Positions 54,153 through 64,000 of a DNA stretch of 64,000 nucleotides are shown piece by piece. Made by a program: the position numbers and the translations under genes. The stretch comes from Byssothecium circinans (Eukaryota; Ascomycota; Dothideomycetes; Pleosporales; Massarinaceae). The stretch lies in contig ML976990.1 of NCBI GenBank assembly GCA_010015675.1, forward strand, positions 1,092,519 through 1,156,518, given 5' to 3'. The notes below the pieces were generated by a model. The model ran no database searches. It saw nothing but the letters and a program-made list of their open reading frames with translations, and was not told where the DNA came from. Numbering within the stretch: the first letter of the stretch is position 1; each line of letters begins with the position of its first letter.

Positions 54153-55464
54153 ATTGGGTCCTTCGAAGACATTTTCTTTTGGTTTTGAGCGTTTTACCCC
54201 GAATGGAGTTTTTGGTTTTTTATCCCTACTAAATTTCTGGCTTGTGAACTCGATTGTATTCTGTAGAAAGTACCATATCTCATAGACAATTCTTTCATAC
54301 AACCAGAAAAGTAGCTAAACCAAACCATGCTAGATATACATTTACTTTGCTAGGATACAAAGCGACACACGTGCGAACGGAGGCGGCGTAACAAGATGTA
54401 TACAATTTATCAAGCCTCCCTCTTTTAGGTCGATTCTTGTAATATTCCCAAGAACCTATACTGGGCTAAGAATAACTGGGAGAATATGCAGCGTGCACTT
54501 TTACTAATAGAGCTTGCGGCGAATGTAACTCATCCCAGGGATGAGCTAAGGCCACATGGGCATGGCAGGATGCACTAGCACTGTACGCAATTAACAGCCT
54601 GCTTCTAGGAGTGATATTGACAGAAAGGCGTAGTTCGGGGTGACCGTAATGCTTGACGATGTCCGACAAAAATGAGGGGCCTAGGCTGCCGGTTTAGTCG
54701 GAGGTTTGACAGCTGGAGTCCGCATTGGTAAGTCCTTGTCGCAATCACATAGCTGGACCACAGTATGGTGATCTGCATAAGGCCGAGCTGCCATGATCAC
54801 ATTGTTTCGGTCTAGTCATAGGTAGGCAAATTAGCTAAAGTTAGAAAAATTCCGGTGAGCAATTCACTGATGCATGTGTCACAGAATAGGGGTTAACATA
54901 ACAGTCGAATTTCCACACCGCTTCGTCGATCCCGATCATAATAACGGAAGCGCCGAAAGCTCTTCCATACCGCATAATTGGTACGACAGTGTACGGCTCG
55001 AAGCGGTTTTGCCTGCCGCACTAAGCTGTAATCGTTCGTCAGACCCTGACGCTGCATATGCGGGTGGGAAAGGCTGAACACCGTTCAAGGCCCAAGAGAG
55101 GCTGAGACTATCGGGTCAAACCAACACATTCATAATTGGTGACTTGTAATTTGCCTTATCATGATGCTCAGATTCGGCTGCGCGCTTAGGTATGTGAGCA
55201 CAATGCAGTTGCGAGACTGCCACTGCACGAACCCTAACCATCGGCTTGTCACACGGTCGCCCTTCCTCTACTCTTCATTCCCTCAATCACCCCTTTATTG
55301 GCATAGGCATCGGGGGAAGGGAACACGGCGGCAGATGTCTACACAAATTTTATTTACCCTAGCGTTTCATACCAATTAGGACGAATCTCATTTCCAGGAA
55401 ATGTTACATAGCGTCCGCACAACTGTCAAACTTTATCTTATGCCATCATGTATGTGTTACAGAA
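54153..55464. other. 1.3-kb intergenic, no gene seen
   Basis: Short ORFs only. No repeat or RNA gene recognised. Confidence 0.5.
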
Positions 55465-56688
55465 TTATGACAGGTTGGAATCGCTCCTTGCCATTTTTTG
55501 CTTCAACGAGTATCGATCGTGCAACGCATACTTCCACTCGTTGAAGATTTTGATAGAGAAGACAGCCAGAAAGAAGAGCATTAAGAGAAAGGTGAGGGGA
55601 AGAATAATGAAACTAAAGGAACGAAACATTCCCACATGATCGGACCACTTCTGATCGAGCTGTTCTACCGTTGCTACCAGCTGCATGGAGCCAAGTAAGA
55701 TTGAGACGACCCCGAATAAGAACAGCAGTGGAGGGTAGAAGCTGGCAAAGTAATCCCCATACTGCCGATATGTCCGGTGGTAGGAATTCGTGCGAAGAAG
55801 GAACTTGCAGTAGAAGTTCAGTCGTGTGAGGCGGATTTCGCCAAACTTCCATCTGCTTGAGACCTCGTGATCCTTGATGTCGAGGACCTTGACGCGTAGG
55901 AGGCACCATTCTTCCCAGCTAATGGTCCTCGGGATGAGCGACAAGGTTTCGTCCCTTGCGATGCGGAAATCGGATTCGTACCGAATGAGATAAGCGTAGG
56001 ATCGAAGTAATCCGAGAGCGCTTAGCAAAATATCTTTATGCTTCGCCCCCAGTGGCTGCTGATGGCTCAATAGGCAGTCCTGCCAAAACTTGCGGGAGAG
56101 AAGATATCTCGGCAAAGGCTTGATATGAATACGGGTGTAGAACCAGACCAGGTGCAGCCTTGGTTCTTCTGTCAGGATGATGTCTCGAAACTTGACCCTC
56201 TGACGATGCAAGGTTGAGATGTTTGCGCTTGACTGGGTCGACATTAGCCAGAGGTGACCGGAGATTGCATCGAGCTCCTTGCATTCCAGCTCCTCTGCAA
56301 GGAAGTTCGAAAGTGGTTCCACATCCTGCATCTCCAGATTGGGATAGCCAGGCAACCGATCGAGAGAACTTGAATTGGGGCCAGAGTTCGACTGTGGAGG
56401 CTCAGTCGGTAAGCCTCTAATAAAAGAATAATCCGTTTTAAACATATTCGCGCAGATTCGTCGATCGGGCGGCGGTGCGAGTGCAAATGCAGCTACCATA
56501 CCATGGTATGATACAGGAGTGGGTGTGAGGATTTCTCTAGATTCCACCCAACGCCGATGCGGCCAGGGCTGGATATGTTGGCTTACATACTTGGAACCGG
56601 TCAGCACAATCTTTGTGCCTACACAACACGTCCTCCGGGTAGTAACACTGCAGAAGGCTGAAAATGCTGCATGTGACAAGCGAACCAC
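55465..56688 (-). CDS. DUF6601-like membrane protein
   Basis: 407 residues in one open frame. The central part follows a fungal family of unknown function (annotated DUF6601 by my recollection): LECKELDAISGHLWLMS, EEPRLHLVWFYTRIHIKPLPRYLLSRKFWQDCL, LLRSYAYLIRYESDFRIARDETLSLIP, and KFGEIRLTRLNFYCKF. Two hydrophobic helices near the C-terminus (LLFLFGVVSILLGSMQLV and FSFIILPLTFLLMLFFLAVFSI) make it membrane-bound. The first 80-90 residues are irregular; the true start may be MVAAFALAPP (residue 64) or MFKTDYSF (residue 82), or an N-terminal intron may exist. Family members are abundant in ascomycete accessory regions. Function unknown. Confidence 0.7.
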   Translation of the reverse strand: MVRLSHAAFSAFCSVTTRRTCCVGTKIVLTGSKYVSQHIQPWPHRRWVESREILTPTPVSYHGMVAAFALAPPPDRRICANMFKTDYSFIRGLPTEPPQSNSGPNSSSLDRLPGYPNLEMQDVEPLSNFLAEELECKELDAISGHLWLMSTQSSANISTLHRQRVKFRDIILTEEPRLHLVWFYTRIHIKPLPRYLLSRKFWQDCLLSHQQPLGAKHKDILLSALGLLRSYAYLIRYESDFRIARDETLSLIPRTISWEEWCLLRVKVLDIKDHEVSSRWKFGEIRLTRLNFYCKFLLRTNSYHRTYRQYGDYFASFYPPLLFLFGVVSILLGSMQLVATVEQLDQKWSDHVGMFRSFSFIILPLTFLLMLFFLAVFSIKIFNEWKYALHDRYSLKQKMARSDSNLS

Positions 56689-57286
56689 TCAACGTCCCTC
56701 AAGAAGGACGAGCAGTGTGGCCTGTCTTCATTGGTAACCATAACTTTGCATTGGACACGGACCCGGGGGATTGAAAGTCGGTCAGAACAAGGATCAAAGT
56801 CAGCCTGCTGAGCTTGACGACCTTGCTTGCTCGGTGAGCGAATTCATGGCCGTGGGCTGCATGCATGGCGGTGACAGGGGGGTGTGAGGCTTGAGAGATC
56901 AAACACAGTCCCCGTAGGTAACACGGGAAATAACCCTGCTAAAGATATCGGCCTGTGATGTAACCTACACTGGGTCTTCTGCTAAGGAGACGGACATCGG
57001 CTAGCCTGTTTACCATCTCACAGCTTCGTCATCATCATCAAAAATAGAAAAAAGCTTATAGTTAGGGGCTAGTATGACTTCAAGTATATAGTTCGCCAAC
57101 AGATGCTTTGGAACCACATATGACCGACTTCTTTCTTCCTTCAGGCCCTCACACACACCTACATGATTGGATCTGTCTTGTTCAGATACATGCACATACA
57201 TAAAGATAATCCTAACCATCAAAGAAGTCAAGTGTACGCTTAAAAACTGTGGCGATTGTGATACACATACACACGCGTTCTGCACC
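56689..57286. promoter_or_regulatory. Divergent region, DUF6601-like / NLR-like
   Basis: 598 bp between divergent starts. A CACACACA run lies just before the NLR-like ATG (57260-57275). No operator identified. Confidence 0.35.
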
Positions 57287-58282
57287 ATGGCTTCTACCAT
57301 CTCAACATCAGGTACTGCATCTTGCGCAGCATCGGTCCGGCGACGGGTTTTTCGAGCCCAAGGAGAGATGCCGACGCACTGGACCAGTGAAGTCCTCAAC
57401 AATCATCTTGTTCAACAGTTTCCACGAAACCAGATTCTGATCCATGCCTTCAACAAGCATCCTACCGAAGACAGCTTCAGCACTGCACTCGTCACTCTTT
57501 CCGAGCCCTTACCAGAGCCTCTTCTGCGCTTGGAAAAGCGCTTGGAACAGTCGGTCACGTTGCATATCGATGGTTGCGAAGTTGAGTTTGGCCATTGTTT
57601 CGGGCTGACAACGCTATTTGAGCCTAAGGACGTAAGCACGAAAGCTGAGTGTGTACTATCACCTTGTTACCTCTTCATCTGGCTAATTTAATCATTTAGT
57701 GTTGTTTTCGTTCATGGACTCGGTGGGCACGCGATTGGATCTTGGACGGGGACCAACGGCAAGTGCTGGCCACGCGACCTTTTGGGGTCAGACCTAGCAG
57801 AGGCTCGCATCATTACGTTCGGCTACGATGCAAAACTGGACGATAATCGTTCAACAGCTCAGCTCTCGGACTATGGCGATCAGTTTCTCAGAGAGCTTTC
57901 GCTCCTGCGAGAATCCACCGAGGTAAGAGGGACTACTCTCAACCTACTATTTGTACTGACGCAAGGCAAAGCACCAGAGACGACCGCTGTTCCTCGTTGG
58001 GCACAGCTTTGGAGGTACCATCATTACCTGGGTATGAAATCGCGTAGCTCTTCAAATTTCAAGTGACAAGCTGACGTTTTAGGTGCTGCACCAACTGTCA
58101 TTCAAGCGAGACAAAGAAGAGAACAGAAATACTCTTGGAGCTATACGTTGCGCAGTATTCTTTGGTACTCCTCATCAGGGCATGAGCATCGAGCATCTTG
58201 AGTCTTTCGTCCAGCAACATGCGAACCCGTCCATGTTGAACACTCTTCGTGATCTCCGGAACAATTCGGAAATGCTTAGGAT

Positions 58283-58304
58283 TCTTAGAGAAGTCTTAGA
58301 GAAG
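58283..58304 (+). repeat. 11-bp perfect tandem duplication causing a frameshift
   Basis: TCTTAGAGAAG occurs twice in tandem inside exon 4 of the NLR-like gene. Counting one copy, the reading frame runs on as LREALTGLSESIRIITCLEL into the next exon. With two copies, translation stops at TGA 58308-58310. Confidence 0.9.
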
Positions 58305-61300
58305 CCTTGACTGGGCTTTCGGAGAGTATCAGGATCATAACTTGCCTTGAGTTATGTCAAACAATTGCACCAGTATGTTTGTCTCGGGAGCCAGTACTGA
58401 AGTATTAAACTCGCTGACGTGGCTTAGTCGATTGATGGTCAGTATGCTCCAAGTTATCAAGCGGTCAGTCGAGAGAACGCGCGAGTATACCGTCGGGATG
58501 AGCATGTCATTTCAATCAACGCAGACCACAAGGCTATGATAAAATTCAACAGCAAGACGGATACCACGTATCTTAGCATTCGCAAGGAACTCAAAGAAGC
58601 GCTCGAGCACTGCGGGTCAGTTGACAGTCACAACATGAAAGGAACTATGTCACGCTGACGAAAGTGCAAGACAGGCCAGCATGATTCGAGCTTTGAGCGT
58701 TACAGACAAGGCCGCTCTTCAAACAGCATTACGGTTCCCAGAGATTGAAGAGCGCCAGGTGGCGATCAAAGATGCGTACGAGGCAACATGTGAATGGTTC
58801 CTTCAATCTGCGGATTATTGTAGGTGGCGGAATCCGTCGGAGAAAATGAACGGAAAAAATGCCTTCTTACAGATCAATGGGGATACGGGAACAGGGAAAT
58901 CGACGTTGATGAAATTTGCGTTTACCCAACACCGTGCAAGATATCGTGAACACCATGCGATCGCTTATTTCCCCACATCCCGAGGAACCGAAGCGGAGAA
59001 TACGGCTAAAGGAGCCTACCGAGCTCTCCTTGTCCAGGTCCTGGAGGGAATGGAAACTATTCCATGCGGGCCATATGTGCTCGAGCAGTGGCTGAGACGT
59101 GAGAAAACAACGTGGGATACATCCGCCCTGAAGGAACTACTATAACACCTGGTTCCCCGATTTGGCCGACCTCTGTATTGTTACATCGATGCGCTTGACG
59201 AGCTTACAAGCTCAGACGTTGGGGACGTCATTGCATGTTTGGAAAAGATTGCCGAACTGTGTGCGAACAGGGGAATGTCATTCAGGGCATGTATTTCCAG
59301 CAAGCCAAGCATCACCGTTTCTGCATCAAAATGGCCTAGTATTTCTCTCCAGGACCAAGAAGGACACGCCCAGGACATCATCAGATACACCGAACACAAC
59401 CTTCGCCTACAAAACCGCTCGCTCGCGTATGATGTCCCGCAAGAGGTTCGCCGTAAGGCCTCTGGAAGCTTCCTATGGGCCACTTTGGCTGTGGAATTGC
59501 TTAGTAAACACTCTGATTGCATTGGGGATTCTGAAATCAGGAGTAGGCTCCATGGGATGCCTGTTGGTCTTCCTGACCTCTACCTTCATTTTCTGGTACA
59601 ATGCCGAGATGATACCGAAGGAAATGTGCTTCAAGCCTGGGTGCAGTTACTCCTATATTCCAGGAAGCCCCCAACTGCCGTGGAACTTTACCTCCGCATT
59701 CTCGCAGACACCAACCCTAGTGCTCTGGCGTCCGAAGGGTACTCTACCGAAGAAAAGGCGATACCGTACATACGAAATATTTCCAAAGGCCTCGTGGAGA
59801 CCACTGGGACAGCCAACCCTATTGTACGATTTGTTCACGAATCTGTAGTCGATTTCCTCCACAACGGAGAATGGACCAAACATATCTTGGGTACCACCAT
59901 CGAAAGCAACGGTCACGATCACCTGAAGCATTCCGCGCAAACGATATTGAAAAGACGGTCTCTAGCTCTACGTATTTCAGATGTAGAGCCAGACACGAGC
60001 GCCTCTTACGAGGAGTTTGGTACAAAGGGACTTGCGGCGTCCTACTACTCGAACGTACCCACCAACGCCAACGTCACTCGATGGCATCAACCCAAGCAGC
60101 AAGGATCAAAGGATATCGACTACTCTTACGGTAGCGTGACTGGGAGAGCATATGACGCATCCCACATGGACGTATTGAGAGGTGCTGCGGAGAACATCCT
60201 GTTTCACGCCAACGAAGCCCAGAAAGATGGCATCGACCAGATGGAATTTCTGCAGAATTTCCCGCTGGCACAGTACATCGAAGCATACAATGCAGTTTTG
60301 CACCATCAAGCGTACACTTCAACGACAAGTCTATTATATATTCTCTCCGACCAAGGTATGGCCGATCTCATCGCGGCGCATCCAAGCTCTCTTTCATATC
60401 TTGAACCCGAGCAAAGCTCAGGTAACACACCGTTCTTCTCGGCGCTAGCAAAAGGCCAACTGGAGACAATCCGCCTGTTCTTCCGACTGGAATGGAGCTA
60501 TGTCAATGGATCGGCGGTTTTTCCTGATGAACGCCTGGCGGAGGAAGCGTGTGAGAGCTACGTCAACACGGTCAAAGAGCGCCAAGAGGAGCTCGCCAAC
60601 CGGTTCAGCACCTTCCAGGATGGCACTCTGACCGATTCCAATACCGTGGTTTCTTTTATGATGCAACCTGGGAACGAAATACTGCACGTCTACTTGGTTT
60701 TGACTGGGCTTGTCGTTGTGGATAGCGAAGAAAACGCAATGTCACTTTTCCTATGGTCGGCAGAAAATGGCCTTACTGGAATCATGACGCTGTTCATGGA
60801 AAGCGGGATCATCAATCCCTGCGGCGAGGCTGGAGTCAGGGCACTGTCCCTCGCCGCTAGCGGAAACCATAAAAGCGCTGTTACCATGCTCCTCAGCGTT
60901 AGCCCTGATTCAATCAACCAGAAGGATAGGGTCGGACAGACTGCTCTCTCAGTGGCTGCTGTCTATGATCACACGGAAATTGCGCGCCTTCTACTAGCCA
61001 AAGGAGCGGACGTCGAAACGAAAGACTATAATGGCCGATGCCCAGTTGCACTCGCCGCTTTGAACGCTTCCCTGGAATCAATCAAATTGCTTCTCAGCTA
61101 CGCGCATGCCAATGCCAACCGTCTGGATAACGCAGGCCGAAGTCCAATCTCCCTCGCCGTGGAGACACGTCGCATGGACGTCCTTGCTGTTATATTCCAG
61201 GCTGGCGGAAACCCGAACCTAAGCGATATACATCGCCGAACGCCACTGTCCCACGCTGCTGAGGGAGGAAGTTTTGAGATCTCGGAGTATTTGATTGAGG

Positions 61301-61911
61301 CATGCGGAGCCGATAAAAATGCAGGAGATGCTTATGGGTTGCAGCCGCTCGAGTACGCTCGTCAAGGTCTGCGACGCAGCCTAAATGCGCAAGATGGTGA
61401 GAGAGCCCGGGAGTACGATAACGTTATCAAATTGTTGAAGGGTGAGAAGTCGCAAATCGAGCGCGTGTCGGGGCAGCCCTTGCTCCGACAAAGCGAAGTG
61501 GCACACCCCGTTCAAGGACTGCGACACGCGGAATCTGTTCCTCAGCCAGCACTTTCGAGGAAAGTGGTACAATCGCATCAGGCAGCCCCTTCGCAGTCCT
61601 CTCCGCATATGGTATCCCCGCATATCAAACATGGCCCGGTGTCGTCTTCCCACCCAGGAAACAGATTCGAACAACCTTACTCACATATTTCACGTAACGG
61701 AGGCCATGACCAGCATTCAATGGGGACGCGGCACGTAAATCCAGCTTTTCATGATACCAGGTCACATGTGGGACCACACTATGGAGCAGAGGTCGGAAAA
61801 CCATGGAATAGGGATCGAAATTCGTCCCTCACACCAGAAAACAAGATAAGTGACGGTATTGATCAGAACCGCAATGAGATTAGCGGAAATGGCCAAGAAG
61901 ATGACAGCAAT

Positions 61912-61990
61912 GGAGAAGAAAACGGCGATGGAGAAGAAAACGGCGATGGAGAAGAAAACGGCGATGGAGAAGAAAACGGCGATGGAGGCG
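61912..61990 (+). repeat. 18-bp coding minisatellite, acidic hexapeptide
   Basis: About four tandem copies of an 18-bp unit encode Gly-Glu-Glu-Asn-Gly-Asp in the C-terminal tail of the NLR-like gene, followed by decayed Gly/Asp/Glu-rich copies. The units are nearly identical in DNA, suggesting recent expansion. Confidence 0.9.
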
Positions 61991-62167
61991 ATGGCGATGG
62001 AGAGAACGGGGAGGAAGAAAATAACGCGGGAGACAATGGCGGTGATGACGATTATGCAGGTTATGACGATGGAAGCGCTTGTGATAGCGAAGGAGCCTAT
62101 TAATCGGGAAATGTTTCAATATTCTGCCTGAACAGCAGAAAATTTCCCATCGTAACAAACAAGACCG

Positions 62168-64000
62168 CAGACTTGCCAACAATCAAGTCAATCAATCTCT
62201 AGAGAGTATCTTGACTTGATTGCAACGAGTTATCTAGTGGATTGATTGAATTGAATTGGAAGCCATTTTCAAGCGGATTGATTGTAAATTGATTGCAATT
62301 GATTGCAATTGTATGGTATATTCATGCTAACTAGGGTCGTAAGTAGCCATCTCCCAGTCGCACAAGCAGTATAAGGTGTCGATTTCTTCGTCGCTCAACG
62401 TCGATAACTGCTTCGCAGCAGCGCTCTCAGAGGGTTGATTAAAGCCAGCTTTCAACCAAGCTCGTATAGCTTGTATTGCCGCCAGTAACTGAGCGCCTAT
62501 CTGGCGTCTTTTCGGCTCAAGAAGGTCGCCAAGCTCACTGAAAACGCGCTCACATTCACAGCTTGAGGCTGGAATTGTCAGTATATCGATCGCGAACCTT
62601 GCCAAGTTGGGGTACTTTGAGCGCAACCTAATCCAGTACTTGACAGGGCTATCACCGCTATCAAACTGCTGTTGCGTCCACTTAGGCTCGTGCCTGTACC
62701 AGCGATCGTACTCGTCACCATCTACCTCGCTTTCGTTATCGCTATAGCCGCCAGCGAGCTCGTTGATTGCGTCGTTGAGGTTGTTACTTACAGCTGGCCG
62801 CTCAGAGGCCATTGTCTCAGTAGCTTCAGGCTTGTACTGCGCCCAAAGTCGCCGAAAACTAGCGTCAGTTAAGGTAAGCCAGTCGGGTCTGTTGCGCCAA
62901 GCTCGCCTGCAATAGCGCTTGTAGAAAGGATGGAGGTAGCAAGAGGCGTAGTAGATAGGCGACTCATCAAGCTTTCTATAGTACTGATTGAGCTTGAGCC
63001 ACGCTGCGCGTAAGTTGGCAGGTAGGTGGTCCTCCGGGGCGCCAGTTTGGTGGTGATCAACCCCAGTAAACTAGCTAAGCCGGCGCTCAAAGGTGGCAAG
63101 TAGCTGCTCAAACACTAGTATAACCTCATATATAGCGCTAAAAGCATTGCCTTTACCACGGCCTTCAAGCCTCTTGGTAGCCTCTTTAAGCGGTAATAAC
63201 ACCTCTATATACTTAGTGATTACCTGCCAATCGTTAGCCAACAGCCCGTTGGACCTCATCCATGCTGGCACCTTAGGCAACTTATTGTTGTTTGCGCGCG
63301 CGTAGGCGTCAGCAGTGCGAGTATCCTCTATATGGCGGGTGGCGTACGCGTTAACGGCGGCTTGCAGCTTGGAGGCGCGAGCGAGGGCGTCGTAGTAGGA
63401 GTTCCAGCGCGTAACTACTGGCTTTACCAGCTCATAGATCTTGCGCTTAGCAAAAGGTAGCAACTTATTAGCTTGCTGTTAACACTAGTTGAACAGATCG
63501 TACTGCAAAGGCGTTTTAATGTTGCTTATAACGTCTAATAGTAAGCCCAGCGGGCCATATTTACGCCACTCGTCCATAAACTTCGCCTCCTCCTACGCGT
63601 TAGTTAGCTAAAGCTTAGCGTAAAGGTACAAAATCGCTAACTTACGTCTAGGTTCTCGTTATCGTTGTCGTACGCCTCGCGGTCCTTGCCAAATAGTAAA
63701 GCCTGTCCCACGAGGTTGATGATATAAGGCGCGCAGTAGAGGCGACGATAGGGTGCTTGAAAGCTATACTTATTAGTGATATACGTAACTGCCTTATCAT
63801 TAGCGTTCGCGTTGTTAAGCACGAAGTAACCAATGTTACTACTACTAATGCTAAACTTCTGTAGCGTTTTAATGATGATTTCGCCTATCCTCTTACCAGT
63901 ATGGGAGCCTGAGAGCTGTGGCAGCGCAATAGGCAAGTCAACTACCTCACCATTGTTATCAGCGTAGTGCGCAATAATACTAAAGAAGCCACGTTTGCTA
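62168..64000 (-). mobile_element. hAT transposon copy, right-hand part beyond window
   Basis: The 3' part of a hAT element read on the minus strand. Its probable terminus is CAGACTTGCC at 62168, with TGATTGATTG/ATTGATTGCAATT motifs at 62190-62310, the same subterminal pattern as the relic at 9444-10520. The other end and its target duplication lie outside the window, so the boundary is provisional (a duplication would begin at about 62160). Confidence 0.75.
62327..64000 (-). pseudogene. hAT transposase, partial and interrupted
   Basis: Minus-strand transposase running off the window edge. From 63470 to 62327 one frame contains TRWNSYYDALARAS, DWQVITKYIEVLLPLKEATKRLEGRG, AWLKLNQYYRKLDESPIYYASCYLHPFYKRY and the dimerisation domain YPNLARFAIDILTIPASSCECERVFSELGDLLEPKRR, interrupted only by TAG at 63071-63073. 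Just upstream (about 63475-63490) further stops appear in the same frame. 63637-63936 in another frame carries the earlier IGYFVLNNANANDKA and INLVGQALLFG blocks. TAG where CAG fits is RIP-like. This copy is much better preserved than the relic at 9444. Confidence 0.88.

Larger units (their letters stand above)
57287..62103 (+). pseudogene. NLR-like protein: alpha/beta hydrolase-NACHT-ankyrin, two lesions
   Basis: Exons inferred: 57287-57648, 57700-57922, 57966-58031, 58083-58372, 58428-58615, 58671-62103. Order: short N-terminus; alpha/beta hydrolase (VVFVHGLGGHAIGSW, nucleophile Ser in FLVGHSFGG formed across splices, FFGTPHQGM); a linker ending VISINADHKAMIKF; NACHT-type NTPase (Walker A GDTGTGKST, Walker B YCYIDALDE, VRFVHESVVDFL winged-helix part); about six ankyrin repeats (61.0-61.4 kb); and a low-complexity acidic tail. 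This is the architecture of fungal NLR-like receptors, in which the N-terminal domain acts after ligand-induced oligomerisation. Two breaks: an 11-bp tandem duplication (58283-58293 = 58294-58304) shifts frame, and TAA at 59143-59145 (Gln CAA expected) lies just before Walker B. All other junctions stay in phase, so the loss looks recent. Confidence 0.85.

Noticed and set aside
61850..62182. Met/Lys-rich plus ORF and Arg/His-rich minus ORF at the NLR tail
   Set aside because: Alternative frames of the 18-bp GEENGD repeat.

Overview
The window is nuclear DNA of a filamentous ascomycete (Pezizomycotina). The evidence is many short GT-AG introns (about 41-134 nt, several with CTRAC/CTRAY-like branch sites), HET-domain and NACHT-ankyrin genes, a Zn2Cys6 regulator, DHA2 and Dal5-type transporters, secreted hydrolases, and transposons with stop codons of the kind left by repeat-induced point mutation (RIP: CAG/CAA to TAG/TAA). 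I cannot name the species from sequence alone. Exon structures were worked out by hand from splice signals and reading-frame continuity.

Layout. 1-10.5 kb is an accessory, transposon-rich block. It holds an AT-rich relic (1-560), a 2-oxoglutarate/Fe(II) oxygenase, a HET-domain gene with an Asn/Gln-rich pentapeptide repeat, a hAT element with exact 8-bp target duplications (5226-8487) inserted at the 5' end of that HET gene, and a second, truncated hAT relic (9444-10520). 10.5-13.1 kb carries a secreted carboxylesterase and a small bacterial-type P-loop kinase, diverging from each other. 13.1-15.4 kb is gene-poor, with diverged ~150-bp tandem repeats. 15.4-25.2 kb holds an MFS transporter, an SH3 protein, an SDR, a Zn2Cys6 regulator, an NmrA-like reductase and a DHA2 drug transporter; SDR and regulator share one divergent promoter. 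25.9-32.3 kb has a DUF2264 protein, a RING protein and a second HET gene. 32.3-40.5 kb is a catabolic stretch: GH88 and GH5 from a shared promoter, a Dal5-type permease and a secreted M14 carboxypeptidase. 41-51.7 kb has an FAD amine oxidase, a J-domain protein, a hemerythrin-like protein, a P450 and a secreted lipase. 52.6-64 kb is again accessory: a Cys-tailed ORF with an in-frame stop, a DUF6601-like membrane protein, a large hydrolase-NACHT-ankyrin (NLR-like) gene with two lesions, and a third hAT copy running off the end.

The most notable signals concern self/non-self genes next to transposons. The HET gene appears to have lost its original start to the hAT insertion and to have gained an in-frame ATG from the hAT terminal inverted repeat. 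The NLR-like gene is broken by an 11-bp tandem duplication and by a C-to-T-type nonsense codon, with everything else in frame. The second HET gene has a one-base frame change or a poor intron. The metabolic genes between these blocks look intact.
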